Source: Clostridium sp.
Lineage (GTDB): Bacteria > Bacillota > Clostridia > Clostridiales > Clostridiaceae
Assembly (NCBI GenBank): GCA_003539755.1
Contig: DPOH01000130.1
Coordinates: 1,063-8,280, forward strand
Direction: 5' to 3'
DNA: 7,218 bases
Shown: piece after piece, positions 1 to 5,763 of the stretch
Layout: each line of letters begins with the position of its first letter
How positions within the stretch are numbered: position 1 is the first letter of the stretch
The notes under the pieces: generated by a model
What the model was told of the DNA's origin: nothing
Databases searched by the model: none
Seen by the model: only the letters and a program-made list of their open reading frames with translations
Position numbers and translations under genes: made by a program

Positions 1-35
1 TAAACTTTCAACTATCAATTATCAACTGTTAACTG
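1..35. repeat. Degenerate heptamer tandem repeat, cut by window edge
   Basis: Five consecutive 7-bp units can be read: TAAACTT, TCAACTA, TCAATTA, TCAACTG, TTAACTG (starts at 1, 8, 15, 22 and 29). The consensus is roughly TCAACTR. The array ends two bases before the ribosome binding site of pepF and may continue to the left of the window. Short heptameric arrays of this flavour occur between genes in AT-rich genomes. Their role is unknown, and here the array may simply be part of the pepF leader. Confidence 0.55.
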
Positions 36-36
36 A

Positions 37-45
37 AGAGAGGGG
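37..45 (+). promoter_or_regulatory. Ribosome binding site that fixes the TTG start of pepF
   Basis: The purine run AGAGAGGGG ends 8 bases before the TTG at 54. An in-frame stop (TAA at 30-32) and the absence of any other start codon between it and 54 leave TTG as the only reasonable start for a full-length PepF. Confidence 0.7.
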
Positions 46-53
46 TTGTTATT

Positions 54-1850
54 TTGAGCGAATTAAAAAGAAGAGAAGAAATTGAAGAAAAATATAAATG
101 GAAAGTGGAAAAAATCTATCCTAGTATAGAGGCTTGGGAAAAAGATTTTGAAGACTTAAAAAAAGAAGCTGTAAAGCTTAAAGATTTTTCGGGAAAATTA
201 AATAATGGAGAAACAATACTTGAGTATTTAAAGTTAAATGAAAAAATATCTAGGAAAGCAGAAACTTTATTTATATATGCTCATTTAAAATCTGATGAAG
301 ATACTTCAAATGCAACATATCAAGCATTAATGAGTAAAATAGATATTTATATGGCAGAATTTTCAGGATATACTGCTTATTTTGTACCTGAAATCTTAAG
401 CCTTGAAGATGGATTTATTGAAAAAGAAATAAATAGAATAGGTGAATTAAAAACATTTAAATTCTTATTTGATGATATTTTAAAAGAAAAGCCACACGTA
501 CTTACTAAAGATATGGAACAGCTTTTAGCACAGGCTTCAGATTGTCTTGATGCACCTTCTGCTATACACAATATTTTAACTAATGCAGATATGACATTTG
601 GAAAAATAAAAAATGAAGAGGGAAAAGAAGTAGAGCTTACAGAAGGGAATTACTCTTCTTTCATAAGAAGTAAAGATAGAAATGTAAGAAAAGCAGCATT
701 TGAAAAGCTATTTGGTGAATATGATAAATTCAAAAATACTTTAGCTACTTCACTTTCAGCTTCAATTAAAAACTTTAATTTTATAAGTAAAGTAAGAAAG
801 TATGAAAGTGCATTAGATGCTTCTTTAAAACCTAATAATATTCCACTGGAAGTATACAAAAATGCTATAAAAGTTATGAATGATAATATTTCATCACTTC
901 ATAGATATGTTGATATTAAAAAGAAGTTATTAGGATTAGATGAAATTCATATGTATGATTTGTATGTTCCTGTTATAGAAACACCAAAGGAAAAAGTTGA
1001 ATTTAATGATGGTGTAAATATCGTTTTAGATGCACTTAAACCTTTAGGTGAAGAATATTTAAATATATTTAAAAGTGGAATAGAAGATGGATGGATAGAT
1101 ATCTATGAAAATAAAGGTAAAAAAGGTGGAGCTTATTCATGGGGTGGATATGATACTATGCCATATGTATTGTTAAACTACAATAATGAAATGGAAGATG
1201 TATCAACATTAGCGCATGAAATGGGTCACTCAATTCATTCATATTATTCTAGAAAAGAACAGCCTTATTATTATGCTGGATACACATTATTCTGTGCAGA
1301 AGTTGCTTCTACAACAAATGAATCACTATTAATTCATTACTTAATAGATAAAGAAACTAACGAAAAGAAGAAATTATTCTTAATTAATCAGGAACTTGAA
1401 CAAATAAGAACAACAGTATTTAGACAGCTTATGTTTGCTGAATTTGAATTGTTTACTCATGAAACATTAGAAAAAGGAATTCCATTAACTGCAGAAGATT
1501 ATAATAAAGCATGGCATGATTTAAATGTTAAATACTTTGGAGATACAATTGTTGTAGATAAAGAAATAGATGTAGAATGGTCAAGAATTCCTCATTTCTA
1601 TTCAGATTTCTATGTATATCAATATGCAACAGGTTATGCAGCTGCTTCAGCATTTGCAAAATCTATATTAGAAGGTAAAGAAAATGCAGTAGAACAATAC
1701 AAAGGATTCTTAAAAGCTGGAGGAAGTGATTATCCAATCAATATATTAAAGAATGCTGGAGTGGATATGACTAGTGATGAACCAATTGAAGCAACTATAA
1801 GAAGATTCAATGAATTATTAGATATGATAGAAAGTGAATCTGAAAAATAG
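54..1850 (+). CDS. pepF: Oligoendopeptidase F (M3 family zinc metallopeptidase)
   Basis: A 598-residue cytosolic zinc endopeptidase, the usual length for bacterial PepF (about 600). PepF enzymes cut short peptides of roughly 7-17 residues, helping to recycle peptides from proteolysis or uptake. The zinc site is visible as HEMGH at residues 388-392 (two His ligands and the catalytic Glu389), with the third ligand Glu416 in FCAEVAST. Further family hallmarks are the GGAYSWGGYD segment (358-367) and IPHFYSDFYVYQYATG (about 512-527), whose His/Tyr residues contact substrate in M3 enzymes. The helical N-terminal part (about 1-200) matches the oligopeptidase F N-domain. No signal peptide or membrane segment is seen. 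Translation starts at TTG, supported by the AGAGAGGGG site 8 bases upstream. It is probably a single-gene unit, since a hairpin follows at 1916. All key residues are intact. The family call is secure; the natural substrates are not known. Confidence 0.95.
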   Translation: MSELKRREEIEEKYKWKVEKIYPSIEAWEKDFEDLKKEAVKLKDFSGKLNNGETILEYLKLNEKISRKAETLFIYAHLKSDEDTSNATYQALMSKIDIYMAEFSGYTAYFVPEILSLEDGFIEKEINRIGELKTFKFLFDDILKEKPHVLTKDMEQLLAQASDCLDAPSAIHNILTNADMTFGKIKNEEGKEVELTEGNYSSFIRSKDRNVRKAAFEKLFGEYDKFKNTLATSLSASIKNFNFISKVRKYESALDASLKPNNIPLEVYKNAIKVMNDNISSLHRYVDIKKKLLGLDEIHMYDLYVPVIETPKEKVEFNDGVNIVLDALKPLGEEYLNIFKSGIEDGWIDIYENKGKKGGAYSWGGYDTMPYVLLNYNNEMEDVSTLAHEMGHSIHSYYSRKEQPYYYAGYTLFCAEVASTTNESLLIHYLIDKETNEKKKLFLINQELEQIRTTVFRQLMFAEFELFTHETLEKGIPLTAEDYNKAWHDLNVKYFGDTIVVDKEIDVEWSRIPHFYSDFYVYQYATGYAAASAFAKSILEGKENAVEQYKGFLKAGGSDYPINILKNAGVDMTSDEPIEATIRRFNELLDMIESESEK

Positions 1851-1915
1851 TAATTTAAATAAGGGTTCAATTATTATTAATAGATAAAATTTAATAAAAT
1901 TACTTTATTATAAAT

Positions 1916-1963
1916 GGTACAATAGACCTTATAAAAATTTAAAATAATAAGGGCTATTGTACC
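1916..1963 (+). terminator. Long hairpin after pepF, probable weak terminator
   Basis: Left arm 1916-1931 and right arm 1948-1963 are complementary over 16 positions with one A/G mismatch (1926/1953). The 16-base loop is A/T only. It lies 65 bases past the pepF stop and is followed only by TTTATTA, so the U-tract is poor for a classical intrinsic terminator. A smaller all-AT hairpin (1892-1898 with 1904-1910) lies just before it. The likely role is to end or protect the 3' end of the pepF transcript. A regulatory role for the next gene is possible but not shown. Confidence 0.5.
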
Positions 1964-2019
1964 TTTATTAAAATATAAAAGATTAATAAAATATAGGCTA
2001 AACTTTCAGTTATGATTTA

Positions 2020-2048
2020 TTTACAGAGTATTTTAAGTGGTATGTATT
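2020..2048 (+). promoter_or_regulatory. Candidate sigma-A promoter for the rhomboid gene
   Basis: A -35 like TTTACA (2020-2025) and a -10 like TGTATT (2043-2048) are separated by 17 bases. This would start transcription near 2055, shortly before the ribosome binding site. The -10 is only a 4/6 match, and chance matches are common in DNA this AT-rich. Confidence 0.35.
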
Positions 2049-2075
2049 TATAGTTGAATTAAAGGGAGGGGTATT

Positions 2076-3128
2076 ATGGACAAATTTAAGAAAAGTTTCT
2101 TTAAATATCTAATAGAAAAAGAAAATTTTTATATGATTAACTATTATAGTGATTTTGCAAAAAAAGATAATTATATAGGTGTAAAAGATGTTGATGGAAA
2201 AATGTATTGTGTTATTTTGGTAGATGAAAAAGAAGAGGATATGGTAGAAACAGAAGCATTAGAATATTTAAAAGCCTTTAATAAAATATTTGCATTGAAT
2301 GTAATGGTTTTTGCTGATAAGGAATATATAAAAAGTGGAGTGCATAATGTAAATAGAATAGTAATTAATAAATATAACTATAAGGTTGAATATTATGATG
2401 GGGCATGTGAGCCACTAGCACAGATAACTAATTATATAACATCAAAATCACAAGTATCTTCAAATAAGTTAAATAAGAAATTTTTTGAATATAAGGTTCC
2501 AACTTTGATAATAATAGGTATGAATATATTAGTATTCTTAATTTCAAGGTATTTAATAAACAAAAATTTAAATATGATTGCTTTATCAAATGGAGTCAGT
2601 TTAAGCAGTCTTCCAGAAAGCGTTATTAATAGAGTTGATAATTTAGTATTGATATCTTTGGGAGCTAAATACACACCGTTAATACAAGATGGAGAAGTAT
2701 GGAGACTTATAACGTGTGCCTTTTTACATGGAAGTTTTCTTCATATAGCATGTAATATGTATATGCTATATAGTATAGGGCCTCAAATACAACGAATATT
2801 TGGAAGTGTGAAATATATAATTTTATATTTGATTTCATGTATGACTTCAAGTATTTTAAGTACAATAATGAATCCTAATAGCATTTCAGTTGGAGCTTCA
2901 GGAGGAATATTTGGGCTTATGGGAGCTTTATTAGCATTTGCAATAATTGAGCGAAAAAAAGTTAATAAGGAATATACTATGGGATTAATAAAGACTATTG
3001 GGGTGAATTTGGTAATAGGTCTTGTAGTAATTAATATTGATAATGCTGCTCATATTGGTGGGTTTTTAGGTGGAATAATACTTGGATATATTTTTTATGG
3101 TTTTAGTAGAAAGAGAATGCAAATATAA
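2076..3128 (+). CDS. Rhomboid family intramembrane serine protease with soluble N-terminal domain
   Basis: A 350-residue membrane protease. Rhomboids cut transmembrane segments of other proteins inside the bilayer with a Ser-His dyad. The C-terminal half is a typical six-helix rhomboid core: helices at about 141-160, 211-234, 244-266, 273-291, 302-320 and 326-343. It carries the loop motif WR (209-210), HGSFLHIACN with His223 and Asn227 (oxyanion-hole positions), the nucleophile Ser275 in GASGG, and the catalytic His326 in AHIGG. It therefore looks active. Residues 1-140 are hydrophilic, mixed alpha/beta in character, and I do not recognise them. They may be a cytosolic regulatory or substrate-binding domain; Bacillus GluP/YqgP also has an N-terminal extension, but homology is not established. 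The ATG at 2076 has a strong GGAGG site 6 bases upstream. The downstream membrane protein gene begins 44 bases later and is probably co-transcribed. Only 2 of 19 Phe codons are TTC, suggesting modest expression. The natural substrate is unknown. Confidence 0.9.
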   Translation: MDKFKKSFFKYLIEKENFYMINYYSDFAKKDNYIGVKDVDGKMYCVILVDEKEEDMVETEALEYLKAFNKIFALNVMVFADKEYIKSGVHNVNRIVINKYNYKVEYYDGACEPLAQITNYITSKSQVSSNKLNKKFFEYKVPTLIIIGMNILVFLISRYLINKNLNMIALSNGVSLSSLPESVINRVDNLVLISLGAKYTPLIQDGEVWRLITCAFLHGSFLHIACNMYMLYSIGPQIQRIFGSVKYIILYLISCMTSSILSTIMNPNSISVGASGGIFGLMGALLAFAIIERKKVNKEYTMGLIKTIGVNLVIGLVVINIDNAAHIGGFLGGIILGYIFYGFSRKRMQI

Positions 3129-3133
3129 TTTTT

Positions 3134-3159
3134 AATACTATATATGAGATATGAGTATT
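3134..3159 (+). other. Small hairpin between rhomboid and DUF2238-like genes
   Basis: AATACT (3134-3139) pairs with AGTATT (3154-3159), and the inner ATAT (3140-3143) can pair with ATAT (3149-3152) past a one-base bulge, leaving the loop ATGAG. The right arm directly abuts the GGAGA ribosome binding site at 3160. It could modulate translation of the downstream gene, but it is A/T-rich, weak and possibly fortuitous. Confidence 0.3.
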
Positions 3160-3164
3160 GGAGA
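3160..3164 (+). promoter_or_regulatory. Ribosome binding site favouring the GTG start at 3173
   Basis: GGAGA lies 8 bases before GTG 3173. It touches or overlaps the in-frame alternatives ATG 3164 and TTG 3158, so neither of those could use it. TTG 3158 has only a weak GAGA upstream. This argues for the GTG start. Confidence 0.55.
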
Positions 3165-3172
3165 TGAAAAGT

Positions 3173-3808
3173 GTGAGTAAAAATCTGAAAAACAATAATA
3201 TTTTCAGGGAAATAACATATGAGAAAGTAATTACACTAACTTTTTTGATAGTTTTAGCAATTACTTTGATTTTAAACATAATTTTTCAAGAAGGAAGTAA
3301 AGTAGGAAGGATAATACTTACTGCTGGAACAGTTATAGTATTTAGGATTTTTTTCAGATTTACTTTTTTAAAAAAATCTAAAGCAGCATATATAGCAACA
3401 TTAATATTTATAATAATGGCTATGTATTTTGGAAACATACTTGATTTTTATGACATAGTACCTTATTACGATAAAATACTACATACAGCATCAGGAATAA
3501 TTATAGGAATAATGAGTGTAGTGATATATGCACATTTTACTAAAAACTATTTTGAAAAGATAAATTCAAGGTTTATGCTACTATTTTGTATTTTACTAAC
3601 ATTAGCATTAGCTGGTGGCTGGGAAATATGGGAATACACTACTGATAAGATTTTTGGATTTATGTCTCAAAAAAATAGTTTAGATGATACTATGACGGAT
3701 ATTATATGTGGAAGTATAGGAGGTATAATAGCTTTAATTCCTATATATAGGTTTTCCAAGGGGCATAAAATTAAATTTTTAGAATCAATAATAAACGAAT
3801 TAATCTAA
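3173..3808 (+). CDS. Six-helix membrane protein, DUF2238/YjdF-like
   Basis: A 211-residue integral membrane protein if read from GTG 3173; TTG 3158 or ATG 3164 would add 5 or 3 residues. Six hydrophobic segments are visible at about 21-38, 44-64, 71-89, 101-121, 134-150 and 177-193. Polar residues lie in and around the last three: YYDKILHTASG (Asp100, His104), GGWEIWEYTTD (Trp150, Glu151, Glu154) and DDTMTDIICGSIGG (Asp171, Asp172, Asp176). This D-K-x-x-H, W-E-x-x-E, D-T-x-x-D pattern resembles the DUF2238 (YjdF) family and distantly VanZ-like proteins. The spacing of acidic and His residues could form a metal or phosphate site in the membrane, but that is inference and no function is established. 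It follows the rhomboid gene by 44 bases without a terminator, so co-transcription is likely. Phe codons are almost all TTT (17 of 19), as in the rhomboid gene. The family call is moderate. Confidence 0.8.
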   Translation: MSKNLKNNNIFREITYEKVITLTFLIVLAITLILNIIFQEGSKVGRIILTAGTVIVFRIFFRFTFLKKSKAAYIATLIFIIMAMYFGNILDFYDIVPYYDKILHTASGIIIGIMSVVIYAHFTKNYFEKINSRFMLLFCILLTLALAGGWEIWEYTTDKIFGFMSQKNSLDDTMTDIICGSIGGIIALIPIYRFSKGHKIKFLESIINELI

Positions 3809-3852
3809 TTATTTATATTTTGTGATTTATTATCAAGATATTAGTTTGTTAG

Positions 3853-3884
3853 ATTAAAGTTGAATGAAGATATTCAACTTTAAT
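3853..3884 (+). terminator. 13-bp hairpin ending the rhomboid/DUF2238 unit
   Basis: Arms 3853-3865 and 3872-3884 pair perfectly over 13 bp, with loop GAAGAT that can close further by a G-T pair. The distal arm ends in CTTTAAT and runs into AATAAATTC. The U-tract is short, but the stem lies 45 bases past the stop codon, the usual place for a terminator. The left arm begins A-rich, so it could work in either direction. Confidence 0.6.
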
Positions 3885-4091
3885 AAATTCTAAGAGGATG
3901 TACATGTATAATTTGAATATTTATATAAAAATTAAATTGATTGTAGGATAATTATATATTCATTTAAGACAATTATATAAAAAAGAAAAAAATTTTACAA
4001 AATATCAAATGAACTGCAAAAAATTATGGTAAAATATTAATAAATATTGTATTATAAAAATAGCAATAAGTAATTTAAGGAGATGTAAAAA
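3885..4091 (+). promoter_or_regulatory. AT-rich leader and candidate promoter region of gdhA
   Basis: This 207-base stretch must hold the gdhA promoter because a hairpin precedes it. Candidates are an extended -10, TGGTAAAAT (4027-4035), with no good -35, and a perfect TATAAT (3907-3912), also without a good -35, which would give a leader of about 170 bases. TATTAT (4050-4055) is a third possibility. Two AAATATT copies (4032-4038, 4042-4048) are spaced 10 bp apart, one helical turn. A ribosome binding site AAGGAGATG (4077-4085) lies 9 bases (counted from GGAG) before the ATG. I recognise no riboswitch or T-box. The exact start site cannot be chosen from sequence alone. Confidence 0.4.
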
Positions 4092-5438
4092 ATGAATGGA
4101 AAAGAATATGTTTCAAGTGTATTAGAAAAAGTTGAAAAAACTAATCCAGGCCAAAAAGAATTTTTAGATGCTGTTACTGAAGTACTTACAACATTAGCAC
4201 CAGTATTTGATAAGCATCCTGAATTTGCTGAAGCAGGTTTACTTGAAAGAATAGTAGAACCTGAAAGACAATTAATGTTCAGAGTACCTTGGGTTGATGA
4301 CAATGGTAAGGTTCATGTTAATAGAGGATTCAGAATTCAATTTAATAGTGCTATAGGACCTTATAAGGGAGGACTTAGATTCCATCCATCTGTAAACTTA
4401 AGTATAATAAAATTCTTAGGTTTTGAACAAATATTCAAAAATTCATTAACTAGCCTTCCAATAGGCGGAGGTAAAGGTGGATCAGATTTCGATCCTAAGG
4501 GCAAATCAGATAATGAAATAATGAGATTTTGTCAAAGCTTCATGTCAGAACTATATAAATATATAGGAGGAAACATGGATGTACCTGCTGGTGATATCGG
4601 TGTTGGTGGAAGAGAAATTGGATATATGTATGGATACTATAAAAAATTAAGATCTTTAAGTGACCAAGCTGTATTAACTGGTAAGGGATTAACATTTGGG
4701 GGAAGTTTAACTAGAACAGAAGCAACAGGATATGGTCTAGTTTACTATACAGAAGAAATGCTAAATGATAATGGTGACAGCTTTAAAGATAAGACTGTTG
4801 TTATTTCCGGAGCAGGTAATGTTGCTATTTATGCTACTGAAAAGGCTCAAGAATTAGGAGCTAAAGTAGTTGCATTATGTGATTCAAATGGATATATATA
4901 TGATAAAGACGGCATCAATTTAGATGTAGTTAAAGAAATAAAAGAAGTTAGAAGAGGAAGAATCAAGGAATATGTTGATGTAGTTCCAACTGCTGAATAT
5001 CATGAAGGATGCAAGGGTATCTGGACAATTAAATGTGATATAGCTCTTCCATGTGCAACTCAAGGAGAAATAGATGAAGAATCAGCTAAAATTTTAGTTG
5101 CTAATGGAGTAAAAGTAGTTGCTGAAGGTGCAAACATGCCTTCAACTCTTGAAGCAATCAAAGTATTCCAAGATAATAATATCTTCTTTGGACCAGCTAA
5201 AGCTGCAAATGCAGGTGGAGTTGCATGTTCAGCTCTTGAAATGTCTCAAAATAGCATGAGATTATCATGGACATTTGAAGAAGTAGATGAAAAACTTCAT
5301 ACAATCATGAAGAATATTTATCACAATTCTAAGAAAGCTGCTAAGGAATATGGATGTGAAGGCAATATGCTTGCGGGAGCTAATATTGCTGGATTTATGA
5401 AAGTAGCAGAAGCTATGATGGCTCAAGGAATTGTATAA
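4092..5438 (+). CDS. gdhA: Glutamate dehydrogenase, hexameric short type, probably NADP(H)-linked
   Basis: A 448-residue cytosolic enzyme interconverting 2-oxoglutarate plus ammonia and glutamate, the normal length of the E. coli GdhA type (447). Substrate and catalytic residues are all visible: Lys92 in GPYKGGLRFHP, Lys116 in FEQIFKNSL, catalytic Lys128 in PIGGGKGGSDFDP and Asp168 in MDVPAGDIGVGGRE. EGANMP (345-350) and GPAKAANAGGVACSALEMSQN (367-387) follow. The Rossmann domain starts around 235, with GAGNVA at 240-245. The residues after its second strand, CDSNG (263-267), resemble the NADP-linked E. coli enzyme (ASDSSG) more than the NAD-linked C. symbiosum enzyme, hence the NADP(H) call, which is inference. 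The ATG at 4092 has an AAGGAG site at good spacing. It is monocistronic, with hairpins on both sides. Phe codons are 9 TTC of 20, against 2 of 19 in each of the two upstream genes, consistent with higher expression. Assimilatory use is likely if the cofactor call holds. Confidence 0.96.
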   Translation: MNGKEYVSSVLEKVEKTNPGQKEFLDAVTEVLTTLAPVFDKHPEFAEAGLLERIVEPERQLMFRVPWVDDNGKVHVNRGFRIQFNSAIGPYKGGLRFHPSVNLSIIKFLGFEQIFKNSLTSLPIGGGKGGSDFDPKGKSDNEIMRFCQSFMSELYKYIGGNMDVPAGDIGVGGREIGYMYGYYKKLRSLSDQAVLTGKGLTFGGSLTRTEATGYGLVYYTEEMLNDNGDSFKDKTVVISGAGNVAIYATEKAQELGAKVVALCDSNGYIYDKDGINLDVVKEIKEVRRGRIKEYVDVVPTAEYHEGCKGIWTIKCDIALPCATQGEIDEESAKILVANGVKVVAEGANMPSTLEAIKVFQDNNIFFGPAKAANAGGVACSALEMSQNSMRLSWTFEEVDEKLHTIMKNIYHNSKKAAKEYGCEGNMLAGANIAGFMKVAEAMMAQGIV

Positions 5439-5483
5439 TATAAATATTAAATACTTATAAGTGTATATAATAATATAATTAAT

Positions 5484-5525
5484 AAAACTGATTTGAATTA
5501 TTTTTATAATTTAAATCAGTTTTTT
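5484..5525 (+). terminator. Strong intrinsic terminator of gdhA
   Basis: An 18-bp stem (5484-5501 with 5506-5523, one G-T pair) has a TTTT loop. It contains the ACTGATTT/AAATCAGT core and merges into a run of six T residues (5520-5525). The stem starts 45 bases past the gdhA stop. This is a textbook Rho-independent terminator. The matching A-run on the left gives some potential for the opposite strand, but no convergent gene is present. Confidence 0.9.
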
Positions 5526-5657
5526 ATTAATATTACTTAAATTATATAAATATTTTTATGTAATTTATAAAGTAAAAAAATACTATTAAAAATAAGTAGT
5601 ATAGGTAAGTACAAGCATATATTGGTAAAATATTAATTTTATCGTAATAATATAGGG
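5526..5657. other. Noncoding AT-rich spacer, nothing convincing
   Basis: Between the gdhA terminator and the glycosyltransferase promoter there is no credible gene. A weak 6-bp inverted repeat (ATACTA 5580-5585, TAGTAT 5597-5602) is the only structure I see. Reading frames here are short, of low complexity and lack ribosome binding sites. Confidence 0.5.
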
Positions 5658-5686
5658 TTGATTTTTTAATTTCTTTGAAATATTAT
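5658..5686 (+). promoter_or_regulatory. Candidate sigma-A promoter for the glycosyltransferase gene
   Basis: TTGATT (5658-5663) and TATTAT (5681-5686) are separated by exactly 17 bases, the optimal spacing, with 4/6 and 5/6 consensus matches. Transcription would begin near 5693 and give a leader of about 70 bases containing the hairpin at 5727. This is the best promoter-like sequence in the window. Confidence 0.5.
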
Positions 5687-5726
5687 TAAATAGATGTAGT
5701 ATGAAAAGAAATAAACAAAAATAAAG

Positions 5727-5743
5727 ATGAGAGGAACTCTCAT
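5727..5743 (+). promoter_or_regulatory. Leader hairpin just upstream of glycosyltransferase ribosome binding site
   Basis: ATGAGAG (5727-5733) and CTCTCAT (5737-5743) are perfect inverse complements around a GAA triloop, with a possible extra G-T pair outside. The stem ends 7 bases before AGGAG (5751-5755). It contains much of the little G+C in the leader. No T-run follows, so it is not a terminator. An mRNA-stabilising structure or a protein-binding site is possible. The function is inferred from position only. Confidence 0.45.
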
Positions 5744-5750
5744 TAATATT

Positions 5751-5755
5751 AGGAG
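5751..5755 (+). promoter_or_regulatory. Ribosome binding site favouring ATG 5764
   Basis: AGGAG ends 8 bases before ATG 5764, which is ideal. The in-frame GTG at 5755 overlaps this site and has no purine-rich site of its own, so the longer reading with three more residues is unlikely. Confidence 0.75.
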
Positions 5756-5763
5756 TGAATGTA

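Noticed and set aside
1..35. CRISPR or insertion-sequence end
   Set aside because: The units are only 7 bp without spacers, and there is no transposase or terminal inverted repeat. A simple degenerate tandem array explains it.
377..859. Open frames on the minus strand inside pepF
   Set aside because: They lie wholly within a convincing conserved gene, have no ribosome binding site of note, and encode peptides with no recognisable family features.
2432..2674. Minus-strand frame of 80 codons inside the rhomboid gene
   Set aside because: It is a shadow of the coding strand in AT-rich DNA, and its hydrophobic stretches mirror the antisense of membrane-helix codons.
3885..4091. Riboswitch or T-box in the gdhA leader
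   Set aside because: The region is almost pure A/T with no conserved core such as a T-box or glutamine/glycine aptamer signature and no terminator/antiterminator pair before the gene.
4052..4303. Minus-strand frame overlapping the gdhA start
   Set aside because: It overlaps conserved gdhA coding sequence and its promoter region and has no family features.
5580..5602. Inverted repeat ATACTA/TAGTAT as a regulatory hairpin
   Set aside because: It has only 6 A/T-rich pairs with an 11-base loop, which is expected by chance at this composition.
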